From: an uncultured Bacteroidia bacterium
Lineage (GTDB): Bacteria; Bacteroidota; Bacteroidia; Bacteroidales; Prolixibacteraceae
Reading direction: 5' to 3'
Assembly: GCA_903834845.1 (NCBI GenBank)
Contig: CAILKW010000726.1
Coordinates: 1-40,534, forward strand
Length of the DNA: 40,534 nucleotides
The notes beneath the pieces were generated by a model. It saw only the letters and a program-made list of their open reading frames with translations. It did no database searches and was not told the origin of the DNA. The position numbers and the translations under genes were made by a program. Below, piece by piece: positions 19,433-29,375 of this stretch (the stretch's first letter is position 1; the number at the start of each line of letters is the position of its first letter).

Positions 19433-20755
19433 ATGAAATCAACAAGACGAACATTTCTGAAAAATACAGCATGGGGAACTGCCGGAACGCTTGTCATTCC
19501 GACCATTCTTCCGTCAAGTGTTTTTGGGAACTCAGCGCCATCAAATCGTATCAATATCGCTGTTATCGGATGTGGCCGCCAGTCGGTTACTCCCAATATA
19601 CCTCAACTTTTGGCATCACAGCATGCCCAATTGGTTGGTGTTTGCGATTTGGATGCCTGGCGGTTGGGCAATGCGGTGAAACAGGTGAACAACGAATATT
19701 CGAAGCAAAAAGGAACAGCTTACAATGGGTGCAAAAGCTACAGCGACTATCGCGATGTGATGCGGAATAAAGATATTGATGCCGTTATGATTTCGCTGCC
19801 CGACCACTGGCATGTGCCAATGGCCATTGAAGCAGCCCGTGCCGGGCAACACATATCGCTAGAAAAACCAATTTCAACATGTATCGGTCATGGCCGCAAA
19901 CTTGTTGAAGCCATCAAAAAGCACAAAGTCATCACCCGTAACGATAGTGAATTCCGCACCTTGCCTAAATTTTCGCGCGCTGTCGAATTGGTCAGAAATG
20001 GAAGGATTGGGAAAATACAACGCATTTACGTAGCTGTTCCTCCTGAATCAAATGGACCGGCATTACCGCCTCAACCCACGATGCCAGTTCCAACAGAGTT
20101 AAATTATGACATGTGGTTAGGACCCGCCTGGGAAGTTCCTTATACTGAAAAACGTGTTCATGCCATTAAAGCCTATGGCCGCCCGGGATGGATGAGGGTC
20201 AGCGATTATTGTAACGGCATGATCTCGAACTGGGGAGCTCACCTGATGGGAATTGCGCAATGGGGCCACAATACTGAATATACTGGTCCGGTTTCAATTG
20301 AAGGTACTGGTGATTTTGATAAAGGGCTTTGGAATACGATGAACCGCTTCGATATCAAATATCAATTTGCCGATGGAGTGGAGGTTTTCTTCAAGATTGA
20401 ACGGCCTTATGTTCGTTTTGAAGGTACTGAAGGTTGGATTGAAATTGAATACATGGATAAACTAACTGCCAGTTCGCAGTCTATCCTTGATTCTGAAATC
20501 GGGCCAAACGAAATGCAGATTCGTGATTTGCCCAGCGATAAAGACGATTTTCTGCTGGCCATTAAAGCCAACAAACCATCGCTTGAGCCACTTGAAACTG
20601 CTCACCGAACCATTTCAATGTGCCAGTTGGGTCTGATCTCTGTCAAAACTGGAGCGAAATTGACATGGGATCCTGCTAAAGAAGAAATCATTGGCGATAA
20701 TGCTGCTACTGCAATGTTGGATATTCCAATTCGTGAGAAGTATTTCAAATTTTGA
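19433..20755 (+). CDS. Gfo/Idh/MocA family oxidoreductase, Tat-exported
   Basis: Twin-arginine signal STRRTFLKNTAWGTAGTLVIP; INIAVIGCGRQ Rossmann motif; AARAGQHISLEKPIS (EKP motif). Confidence 0.93.
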   Translation: MKSTRRTFLKNTAWGTAGTLVIPTILPSSVFGNSAPSNRINIAVIGCGRQSVTPNIPQLLASQHAQLVGVCDLDAWRLGNAVKQVNNEYSKQKGTAYNGCKSYSDYRDVMRNKDIDAVMISLPDHWHVPMAIEAARAGQHISLEKPISTCIGHGRKLVEAIKKHKVITRNDSEFRTLPKFSRAVELVRNGRIGKIQRIYVAVPPESNGPALPPQPTMPVPTELNYDMWLGPAWEVPYTEKRVHAIKAYGRPGWMRVSDYCNGMISNWGAHLMGIAQWGHNTEYTGPVSIEGTGDFDKGLWNTMNRFDIKYQFADGVEVFFKIERPYVRFEGTEGWIEIEYMDKLTASSQSILDSEIGPNEMQIRDLPSDKDDFLLAIKANKPSLEPLETAHRTISMCQLGLISVKTGAKLTWDPAKEEIIGDNAATAMLDIPIREKYFKF

Positions 20756-20786
20756 AATATTACGGATAACTTATACCCAAAATATT

Positions 20787-22781
20787 ATGATTTTACAGAA
20801 AACATTATTGATTGCTTTTTGTATTGTGGCTATACTATCCTCTAGGGCGAGTGATTTTAAATTGAACTCTCCAGATAAAAATATCACGATTGAAGTCATC
20901 CTGAAAGAGAAAATTTATTACTCGGTTTCGTTCAAAGGTGATCGTGTATTGGAATCCTCTCCATTGACATTGAGCCTTGAAAATACAATGCTTGGGGCAA
21001 ACCCAATAGTTGTCAATTCAAAACAGACAAGCATTGACCAACTAATCAAAACTGTTTGGGGAAGCAGAAAAGAGATTCACGACCACTACAACCAACTTGC
21101 AATTGATTTTGAAGGTGGTTTCTCTGTTGAATTCCGTGCGTACGACAGTGGGGTAGCTTACCGGTTTGTGACTCGCCTGATAGAAAAACAAGTGATTGTA
21201 AAAAATGAAGAAGTCGCTTTTCGGTTCAATTTTGGTGTTTCGGCCTGGATGCTCGACTCAAAAAGTTATGAAACGAATTACAAATTGCAGAATTTAGATG
21301 TTCAAAACATTCAGAATTTCAATAATAACAAGGACAAAATCTTCCTTCCTGTATTTATACAGCCAACATCAAAAGTGAAAATTGCCATTACCGAAGCCGG
21401 GCTTCACGAATACCCCAGCATGTTCCTTGACCGGGGCAACGACTACGAAAACTATCTGTTGGGGACATTCGAGAAGTATACGCTGACAACCAAAACCGGC
21501 GGCTTTAGTAATTATTCACAAGTGGCTGATAAAGTGGCTGATTACATTGCCGTAACCAGCGGCACACGCGATTATCCTTGGCGTTTGCTGGTAATCAGTG
21601 ACGACGACCGCACCTTTGCCGACTGTGACCTAGTTTACCAACTCTCCACACCCTGTGAATTGAAAGAAACAGATTGGATCAAACCGGGCAAAGTGGCTTG
21701 GGAATGGTGGAATGACTATGTGGTGGAAGGACAAAATTTCAAAGGTGGAGTGAATACCCAAACTTACCTATATCATATTGATTTTGCAGCTAAATATGGA
21801 TTGGAATACATCCTAATAGATTGGCTATGGACATATAAATATGATCTTACCCTTTTCAATCCGGAAGTTGATCTGAAAAAAATAATTGACTATGCTAATT
21901 CAAAAGGGGTAAAAGTTATTTTGTGGTGCCCGGGACATATCTTACATAAGCAACTCGACAAAGCTTTGGATTTGTTTGCTTCACTGGGTGCCGCCGGAGT
22001 GAAAGCCGACTTCTTCGGTCGTGAGGATCAGACTGTCATTAAAATGTATGAAGACATCGCCAAAGCAACGGCAGCGCACAAAATGCTGATCGATTTTCAC
22101 GGCGCAACCAAACCTACTGGGTTGTCCAGAACCTATCCGAATGTGATCAACTACGAGTCCGTAGCCGGAAACGAGTGGAACAAGCTGAGTGATAACAAAG
22201 TAACCATTGCCCATAAGGTGATGCTTCCATTTACCCGGGGATTACAGGGGCCGATGGATTTTACTCCGGGAGGAATGCGCAACCTGCAATCGGGTCACAA
22301 TCTTCGTTTTACCTTGCCGGTGGTTCATGGAAGCAGATGTAACGAAATGTCACTGTTTGTTTTATACAACGAGCCGCTGAAAATGCTGTGCGATGCACCC
22401 TCGGTCTATGAGAGAGAGCCCGAAATCACCCGTTTTATTTCAAAAATACCGACCGTTTGGGATGACACCAAAGTACTGGAAGCTAAATTTGGACAATACC
22501 TTGTTGAAGCCCGTAAAACAGGCAATACCTGGTACATCGCAGGAATGACCGGAGAAAAGGCTAAGGAAGTTACGCTCGATTTCTCATTTCTGGGCGAGGG
22601 TACTTTCAATGCTCAAATCCTGAAAGATGGACCAAATGCAGATCGTGTGGGAACTGACTACCTCTTTGAAACCAAACAAATCACCAACACTTCGAAACTG
22701 ACCGTCCAGATGGTTACGGGAGGTGGGTTTATCATAAAAATAAATTTGAAACATCAAAATGAATCAGAGTATGAATATTAA
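20787..22781 (+). CDS. Glycoside hydrolase family 97 protein (alpha-galactosidase/alpha-glucosidase family)
   Basis: MILQKTLLIAFCIVAILSSRASDFKLNSPDKNI start at 20787; GKVAWEWWNDYVVEG, LEYILIDWLW, AAGVKADFFGREDQ, MLIDFHGATKPTGLSRTYPNVINYESVAGNEWNK, LPFTRGLQGPMDFTPGGM are GH97 motifs. Confidence 0.92.
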   Translation: MILQKTLLIAFCIVAILSSRASDFKLNSPDKNITIEVILKEKIYYSVSFKGDRVLESSPLTLSLENTMLGANPIVVNSKQTSIDQLIKTVWGSRKEIHDHYNQLAIDFEGGFSVEFRAYDSGVAYRFVTRLIEKQVIVKNEEVAFRFNFGVSAWMLDSKSYETNYKLQNLDVQNIQNFNNNKDKIFLPVFIQPTSKVKIAITEAGLHEYPSMFLDRGNDYENYLLGTFEKYTLTTKTGGFSNYSQVADKVADYIAVTSGTRDYPWRLLVISDDDRTFADCDLVYQLSTPCELKETDWIKPGKVAWEWWNDYVVEGQNFKGGVNTQTYLYHIDFAAKYGLEYILIDWLWTYKYDLTLFNPEVDLKKIIDYANSKGVKVILWCPGHILHKQLDKALDLFASLGAAGVKADFFGREDQTVIKMYEDIAKATAAHKMLIDFHGATKPTGLSRTYPNVINYESVAGNEWNKLSDNKVTIAHKVMLPFTRGLQGPMDFTPGGMRNLQSGHNLRFTLPVVHGSRCNEMSLFVLYNEPLKMLCDAPSVYEREPEITRFISKIPTVWDDTKVLEAKFGQYLVEARKTGNTWYIAGMTGEKAKEVTLDFSFLGEGTFNAQILKDGPNADRVGTDYLFETKQITNTSKLTVQMVTGGGFIIKINLKHQNESEYEY

Positions 22782-24039
22782 ACTTATTTTTTGTTTGCTA
22801 ATTTTCATTTCTCAGGCCAATATTCTTTCAGCTACAGAGAAAAATAAACAGAGAAAAATAGAGTCTCCGGAATTTAAGGAACGTGGAGGTTTACCCAATT
22901 TTTTCAAGAAGGCTTTTCATGGTGACTCTATTAACGTTGCATACTTCGTCGGGAGTATAACGGCCCAGGGAGGATATCGGGTATTGTCATTCAATTGGTT
23001 TCAAGAGCAATTTCGCAAGGCGAAATTTCATCAGGTCAATGCGGCTATTGGAGGGACAGGCTCAAAATTCGGAGTATTCCGGTTACAGGAACATGTGCTG
23101 AAATATAAGCCCGATTTGGTTTTTGTGGAATTTGCCGTCAACGATGGAAGGCAAGTCAGAGACCAGATTTTACGGTCGATGGAAGGGATCGTAAGGGGAA
23201 TCTGGAAACAAAATCCTAAAACCGACATTTGTTTTGTTTATACCATGTGTGGAGAGTTTGTCCCGATATTGAAAAATCAACAATTGCCAATACAGGTTAT
23301 GGCGATGGAAGAAGTTGCTCAGCATTACGGCATACCGAGTATTAACTACCAAATTGAAGTATCGAAAAGGCTTCAGGATCATTCATTAATCCTGATGAAC
23401 AAAGAAAAGCAAGTTAACGGAATACCGGTTTTTTCACCCGATGGCGTTCATCCGTACGTTGAGACCGGGCATGCAATCTATTTTGATGTGCTGAAAAGGT
23501 CGTTTGCTAAAATGGATCAACACCAAAAGGCCAAAACACATAAGCTCATCAAACCGCTTTACCCCAATTTCTTTGCTAATGCACACATGATTGAACCCGG
23601 TCAGGCTTCGTATTCCGGAGACTGGCATATGCTGGACACCACCAGTACCGCGGTTTCCGGATTTAAAAAACTCATCAGTCATGTTGCGCAATCACACCAG
23701 ACGGGAGCTACCATGAACCTGAAGTTTAAAGGACCGGCGATTGGCTTTTGCGATATAATAGGCCCAGATGCTGGGAGGGTTATTGTTGAAATTGACGGAA
23801 GTGTGAAGGATACCCTCTACCGGTTTGACAAATATTGCACCTATTTTCATTTGAATTATTACATTGTTGAAAATCTGAAAGATGCAATACATGATGTGGT
23901 TTTCTGTGTGCTGGCCGATCCAATTGATAAAGTTAAAATTTTAAAGCAGATAGGAAATGAGATGAAAAACCCGGACGACTTTAAAGAGAACAACTGGTCG
24001 GTGAGTAAAATTCTGATCAATGGATTTCTTTTGCCTTAA
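22759..24039 (+). CDS. SGNH/GDSL-family hydrolase (putative carbohydrate esterase)
   Basis: Signal peptide; YFVGSITAQGG, NAAIGGTGSKFGVFRLQEHVLKYKPDLVFVEFAVNDG, FSPDGVHPYVETGHAIY (D-x-x-H). Start could be 22759 or 22771. Confidence 0.82.
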   Translation: MNQSMNIKLIFCLLIFISQANILSATEKNKQRKIESPEFKERGGLPNFFKKAFHGDSINVAYFVGSITAQGGYRVLSFNWFQEQFRKAKFHQVNAAIGGTGSKFGVFRLQEHVLKYKPDLVFVEFAVNDGRQVRDQILRSMEGIVRGIWKQNPKTDICFVYTMCGEFVPILKNQQLPIQVMAMEEVAQHYGIPSINYQIEVSKRLQDHSLILMNKEKQVNGIPVFSPDGVHPYVETGHAIYFDVLKRSFAKMDQHQKAKTHKLIKPLYPNFFANAHMIEPGQASYSGDWHMLDTTSTAVSGFKKLISHVAQSHQTGATMNLKFKGPAIGFCDIIGPDAGRVIVEIDGSVKDTLYRFDKYCTYFHLNYYIVENLKDAIHDVVFCVLADPIDKVKILKQIGNEMKNPDDFKENNWSVSKILINGFLLP

Positions 24040-24078
24040 GTTTCATTGACTCTGTAATCCATATCAAATCTGTAAATC

Positions 24079-26214
24079 ATGAAATTAAACCGAAAAATCA
24101 TTGCTGTTTTTGCTGCTTTACTGGCCATCTTTTTCTTCTCTATTGGAAATGAAACACAGGCTGCTGTCACGAAAATTTACGTTTCCACATCAGGGAACGA
24201 CACAAATTCAGGAACGAAAGAATTACCGCTGGCAAGCCTCAACGGAGCTGTCAACCGGCTGCTGACCTTGAGGAAGCTACAAACTTTTGCAGATCAGGTT
24301 GAAGTCATTATTGGTAATGGCGAATATTTTTTAACTGAACCTGTTGTGCTAAATTTCGACGATTCGGGAACCGAAAAATCGCCGGTTATCTTCAAAGCTG
24401 AGGAAGGCGCACATCCGGTTTTTTATGGTGGCAAAAAAAATCAGGGATTCGGGAAATTATCGGAAAAGCTTTGGCGGGCAAAAATACCGGAGGTCGCTGA
24501 ATACGACTGGTACTTTGAGCAATTGTATGTGAATGGCAAACGGGCTGTGCGGGCTAAATCGCCCAATAGTGGCCTCTATTCGCTGAACGATGTTTCCGAA
24601 ACGATTTTGGATAAAGGAAAAGGAAAGTTTCCTGAGCTGGCTGCTCAACGGTTGACGCTTTTCCCGGATGGGGCAGCGAAAGTTGCATCATTTACGAAGG
24701 GAGATTTTAGGGATGCAGTGATAACGTTTTATCATAATTGGGACAATACCCGCAAGCAAATCATTGGTTTTGACCAGGCCTCATCAGCCGCTTTCACTGT
24801 CGGACAGGGTATGAAACCCTGGAATAGCCTGAACAAAAAGACCCGGTATATCATTGAAAATTACAAGGCTGCGTTAGATACTTGTGGGGAGTGGTACCTT
24901 GACCGGACAGGTTATTTGTACTACATGCCTTTTCAGGGTGAAACGATTCAAAATCTGGAGGTAATGGCTCCGGTCACCGACCATTTTGTGATTATTCAGG
25001 GTGACGAAAAGACCGGAAGAAAGGTAGAAAATATCCGGATCGAGGGTCTTTCGTTTCAGGTTTCAGGATATAAAATGCCGGATGGAGGAAATGAACCAGC
25101 TCAGGCAGCTGCCCCTGTTGCCGCGGTTGTTCTGGCCGATTTTACCAAAAATATTCAGTTTGTAAATTGTGAGATTGCACATACAGGCATCAATGCCATC
25201 TGGTTTCGAAAAGCCTGTACCGATTGCAGTATTGAACATTGCTATTTGCATGATTTAGGTGCCGGGAGTATTAAAATAGGCGATTTTGTTCGACCTGAAA
25301 AGGCTGAAGATCTTACCCAGAATATTGTTGTCGACAACAACATCATCCGTTCGGGTGGTTTTGTTTTTCCGTGCGCAGTTGGAGTTACCTTGCTTCATGC
25401 CAGCGACAATCAGATCACGCATAACGAAATTGCTGATTTCCGCTATTCCGGCATTTCAGTAGGGTGGGTGTGGGGATATGCCTTCAGCCCGTCGAAACGG
25501 AACAAAATTGAGTTCAATCACATCCACAATTTGGGTTGGGGCGAATTATGCGATATGGGCGGGGTATATTGCCTCGGCGAATCAGAAGGGACTACCTTCA
25601 GCAACAATGTGGTTCATCATGTTTACTCATTCGATTATGGCGGCTGGGGACTTTATACCGACGAAGGTTCGACTGGCATTGTCATGGAAAACAACCTGGT
25701 GTACAATTGCAAAAGTTCCGGTTTTCATCAGCACTACGGAAAAGAAAACATTGTCAGGAACAATATTTTTGCCAACAACCTAAAAGCCCAGCTTCAGGCA
25801 ACACGGATGGAGGATCATTTGTCGTTTTCGTTTACCAATAATATTATTTGGTTTTCGACAGGCGATTTGCTGAGCAGCAACTGGGACAAAATCAAGCTTC
25901 AGTCCGACAAAAACTGCTATTGGGATACATGCACAAAAGATATCCGCTTCGGAAAGCTGTCATTTGCAGAATGGCAAAAATCGGGGAAAGATGCTCATTC
26001 ACTCATTGCCAACCCGCAATTTGCCGATCCTTCAGCCTTTGATTTCAGAATAAAAAACAAGGCAGTCCTGCGCAAAATAGGGTTTAAGGTTTTTGATTAT
26101 TCACAGGCTGGTGTTTATGGCTCGGATGAGTGGAAAAAGCAGGCCGTTTTTGATCAGGCAATTGCTAAATTATTCGATGAGGCCATTATCCGGAATGAAA
26201 AACGGGTTCAGTAA
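24079..26214 (+). CDS. Right-handed parallel beta-helix protein, GH141-like
   Basis: Signal peptide; IYVSTSGNDTNSGTKELPLASLNGAVNRL, GEYFLTEPVVLNFDDSGTEKSPVIFKAEEGAHPVFYGG; many NNxI/HNxI turns; CDMGGVYCLGES and GLYTDEGST near the C-terminus. Confidence 0.78.
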   Translation: MKLNRKIIAVFAALLAIFFFSIGNETQAAVTKIYVSTSGNDTNSGTKELPLASLNGAVNRLLTLRKLQTFADQVEVIIGNGEYFLTEPVVLNFDDSGTEKSPVIFKAEEGAHPVFYGGKKNQGFGKLSEKLWRAKIPEVAEYDWYFEQLYVNGKRAVRAKSPNSGLYSLNDVSETILDKGKGKFPELAAQRLTLFPDGAAKVASFTKGDFRDAVITFYHNWDNTRKQIIGFDQASSAAFTVGQGMKPWNSLNKKTRYIIENYKAALDTCGEWYLDRTGYLYYMPFQGETIQNLEVMAPVTDHFVIIQGDEKTGRKVENIRIEGLSFQVSGYKMPDGGNEPAQAAAPVAAVVLADFTKNIQFVNCEIAHTGINAIWFRKACTDCSIEHCYLHDLGAGSIKIGDFVRPEKAEDLTQNIVVDNNIIRSGGFVFPCAVGVTLLHASDNQITHNEIADFRYSGISVGWVWGYAFSPSKRNKIEFNHIHNLGWGELCDMGGVYCLGESEGTTFSNNVVHHVYSFDYGGWGLYTDEGSTGIVMENNLVYNCKSSGFHQHYGKENIVRNNIFANNLKAQLQATRMEDHLSFSFTNNIIWFSTGDLLSSNWDKIKLQSDKNCYWDTCTKDIRFGKLSFAEWQKSGKDAHSLIANPQFADPSAFDFRIKNKAVLRKIGFKVFDYSQAGVYGSDEWKKQAVFDQAIAKLFDEAIIRNEKRVQ

Positions 26215-26244
26215 AATCTTAATAAACAGAAGAAAGAAGTAACT

Positions 26245-28569
26245 ATGAAAGCATCTCATTCCCTCATTATTCTATTATTTGTCTTATCTGCTTTGTCATG
26301 CGAAGCACAAAATACTTCTTTAAAGAATGATATGCTGAAAGAAGTAAATGTTTTGATGGGTTCAGGAGCAAACGGAGCAGTTATTCCGGTGGCTGTCGTT
26401 CCTCATGGAATGGTTCAACTAGGACCTGATACCCGAAATTCAGGGAGCGGCTATCATTATGACGACCGAACGATCATCGGATTTTCGCACACACACAAGA
26501 GTGGCGGCGGATGCGGTGATTTCCAGGATATTCTGCTTCAGCCTACAACAGGGGAACTGAAATTCAATCCGGGGAATGAAAATGAACCGAATTCCGGGTA
26601 CCGGTCGCGGTTCAGCCATCAGGAAGAACATGCAGAACCGGGTTTATACCAAGTAAAGCTCTTGGATTATAACATTGATGCGGCGTTAACTGCAACGAAA
26701 CGCTGTGGCTTTCATCAGTACAGGTTTCCTTCAGGAAAAGATGCACACATCATATTAGACCTGGTTCATGGCAATGCCGGGGCTTGTACCGTCGTTCCGG
26801 AAGACAGTTATGATACAACGACAGTAGCATTTTTAAGGGTTATTGATGATCACCGGATCGAAGGATATAGAGTGTCCAGTGGATGGGCCGATTCGATGCA
26901 TGTCTATTTCGCGATGGAGTTTTCAAAACCATTCAGAAAGCATGGTATCGAATCAAACGGCGCATATCGGCCGAATGCGATGGAATCTTCAAGCCTCCAC
27001 ATTAAAGCGAATTTCGACTTTGACGTAGACAAGGATAGCACCGTTTTGGTGAAAGTTGGCATATCTCCGGTAAGTACCGCCAATGCCTGGTTGAACCTAA
27101 AAGCTGAAATCTCCGGATGGAATTTCCGCGATGTGGTTGAACAAAACAAGTCGGAATGGAGAAAAGAACTAAGCCGGTTCAGCGTTGAAGGAGGGAAAGA
27201 AAAACAACGCAGAATGTTTACGACAGGTCTGTATAATGTCCTCATTTATCCCATGTTGTATATGGATGTCAATGGGGATTACCGGGGGCCTGACCATCAG
27301 GATTACCGGGCAAACGGATACAACCATTACTCCGGATATATTGGAACCTGGGACGTTTTTCGGGCAGCCAATCCGTTGCTGACATTGATGGATCCTGAAG
27401 TGGCCAACGACTATGTAAAAACAATGCTATCGCATTTTGAAATATGTAAACTGCTACCAGTTTGGGTAGTTGCCGGCGAAGAGACACATACCATGCAGGG
27501 GTTTCATTCCGTTCCAATATTTGCTGACACTTACTACAAAGGAATCCGGAATTATGATGTACAGAAGGTCTATGAAGCAGTCAAGGCAACGGCGATGAAA
27601 GATACTTTTGGCCTGGATATGCGGAGGTTCGTAGGATTACTCCACTATAAAAAACACAATTATGTGCCAGCCAATCTGGAATACGAATCTGTCGCAAAAA
27701 CTCTGGAATATGCTTACGATGATTGGACTGTGGCTCAGTTTGCCAAATTGTTGGGACATCAGAAAGATTATGAATATTTTATAAAACGAGCAGAAAATTA
27801 TAAGAACGTGTTTGATAAAAGCACCAATTTTATGAGAGGGCGGATGGAGGATGGATCATGGCGCACTCCATTTGACCCGTTTTCTTCAAATCACCGGTTC
27901 GACGATTTTATGGAAGGAAACGCCTGGCAATGGACGTTTTTTGTTCCACACGATCCGGTTGGGCTTGCTAAATTAATGGGAGGGAAAGAAGTGATGGCTA
28001 AGAGGCTCGATTCCCTGTTTATGGTAAAGCCACAAAAAAAATACGTTTTCGCTTCAGGCGACATGAGTGGGATGATTGGTCAATATGCTCATGGCAATGA
28101 AATTAGCCAGCATATTCCCTATTTGTATAATTATCTGGGGCAACCCTGGAAAACGCAGGAAAGGGTGCGGATGATTATGACCTCTCAATATGATAATACT
28201 CCGGAAGGATATTGCGGCAACGAAGATACGGGGCAAATGTCGGCCTGGTATATCTTCAGCGCAATGGGCTTTTATCCGGTAAATCATGGACAAGGGCAAT
28301 ACGTCATTGGCACACCCTTGTTCGACCGGGTGGAATTTAATCATGGAATGGGAGGGAAGCTGATTATTGTTGCCAGAAATAACAGTGAGAAAAATTTCTA
28401 TATCCAATCGGTCAGGCTAAATGGCAAAGCATATACAAAAACCTGGTTTCAACAAAGTGATTTGTTCCATCAAGGTAACGTAACCATCGAATTTGAAATG
28501 GGGGACAAACCCAATTACTATTGGGGGATAGGAGCGGCAAATTGTCCTTCGTCCATGTCAAAGCAGTGA
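26245..28569 (+). CDS. Glycoside hydrolase family 92 (alpha-mannosidase-like)
   Basis: GFSHTHKSGGGCGDFQDILLQP, YSGYIGTWDVFRAANPLLTLMDPE, FMRGRMEDGSWRTPFDPFSS, EGNAWQWTFFVPHD, GYCGNEDTGQMSAWYIFSAMGFYPV. Confidence 0.95.
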   Translation: MKASHSLIILLFVLSALSCEAQNTSLKNDMLKEVNVLMGSGANGAVIPVAVVPHGMVQLGPDTRNSGSGYHYDDRTIIGFSHTHKSGGGCGDFQDILLQPTTGELKFNPGNENEPNSGYRSRFSHQEEHAEPGLYQVKLLDYNIDAALTATKRCGFHQYRFPSGKDAHIILDLVHGNAGACTVVPEDSYDTTTVAFLRVIDDHRIEGYRVSSGWADSMHVYFAMEFSKPFRKHGIESNGAYRPNAMESSSLHIKANFDFDVDKDSTVLVKVGISPVSTANAWLNLKAEISGWNFRDVVEQNKSEWRKELSRFSVEGGKEKQRRMFTTGLYNVLIYPMLYMDVNGDYRGPDHQDYRANGYNHYSGYIGTWDVFRAANPLLTLMDPEVANDYVKTMLSHFEICKLLPVWVVAGEETHTMQGFHSVPIFADTYYKGIRNYDVQKVYEAVKATAMKDTFGLDMRRFVGLLHYKKHNYVPANLEYESVAKTLEYAYDDWTVAQFAKLLGHQKDYEYFIKRAENYKNVFDKSTNFMRGRMEDGSWRTPFDPFSSNHRFDDFMEGNAWQWTFFVPHDPVGLAKLMGGKEVMAKRLDSLFMVKPQKKYVFASGDMSGMIGQYAHGNEISQHIPYLYNYLGQPWKTQERVRMIMTSQYDNTPEGYCGNEDTGQMSAWYIFSAMGFYPVNHGQGQYVIGTPLFDRVEFNHGMGGKLIIVARNNSEKNFYIQSVRLNGKAYTKTWFQQSDLFHQGNVTIEFEMGDKPNYYWGIGAANCPSSMSKQ

Positions 28570-28652
28570 TACTTTAAACAATAAAATTGGGATTAAATAT
28601 TGACAATGAATGAAAAACATAATATTTACAAATCAACATTAAATTACAAAAA

Positions 28653-29354
28653 ATGAAACGATCAGAAATTAATGAAATTATGAAAAATGGTCTCAATTTT
28701 ATTGAGAAAGAAATGAAATTCCTGTTGCCACCATTTGCAAAGTGGTCACCTGACGACTGGCATCAGAAAGGCGAAGAATCTGTCGAAATTATTGACCAGC
28801 AGCTCGGTTGGGACATCACTGACTTTGGTTCAGAAAATTTCAGTGAAGTTGGTTTATTGCTTTTTACTATTCGCAACGGAAGCTTTGAGGAACTAAAAAA
28901 AATCAACGGAAAGATTTATGCTGAAAAGGCCATGATCGTTCAGGAGGGGCAGATAACACCTATCCATTTTCATTACCAGAAAATGGAAGACATCATTAAC
29001 AGGGGTGGCGGGGAACTGGTCATCCAGCTCTGGAATTCAACTGTTGATGAGTGTTTGGACTTAGATTCTGACGTCATCGTTAGCGTTGATTCGGTTAAAA
29101 ATAAAGTAAAAGCAGGAGGAACAATTACTTTAAAGCCTGGCGAGTCAGTTTGCCTTCCACAGCGGTTATACCATAAATTCTGGGGAAAGAAAGGAACTGG
29201 AACTGTATTCGTAGGAGAGGTCAGCCGTGTAAATGACGATTACGTGGATAACCATTTCTACGAAAAAGTGGGGCGTTTTGCTGAAATCGAAGAAGATGTT
29301 GAACCGCTCCATTTATTGTACGGTGATTATTCAAATTATTACAAATGTAAATGA
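28653..29354 (+). CDS. D-lyxose ketol-isomerase family protein
   Basis: MKRSEINEIMKNGLNFIEKEMKFLLPPFAKWSPDDW; EKAMIVQEGQITPIHFHYQKMEDIINRGGGELVIQLWN; GGTITLKPGESVCLPQRLYHKFWG cupin-type metal-binding motifs. Confidence 0.85.
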   Translation: MKRSEINEIMKNGLNFIEKEMKFLLPPFAKWSPDDWHQKGEESVEIIDQQLGWDITDFGSENFSEVGLLLFTIRNGSFEELKKINGKIYAEKAMIVQEGQITPIHFHYQKMEDIINRGGGELVIQLWNSTVDECLDLDSDVIVSVDSVKNKVKAGGTITLKPGESVCLPQRLYHKFWGKKGTGTVFVGEVSRVNDDYVDNHFYEKVGRFAEIEEDVEPLHLLYGDYSNYYKCK

Positions 29355-29375
29355 GGGTAAAGAAATACAGCATAT

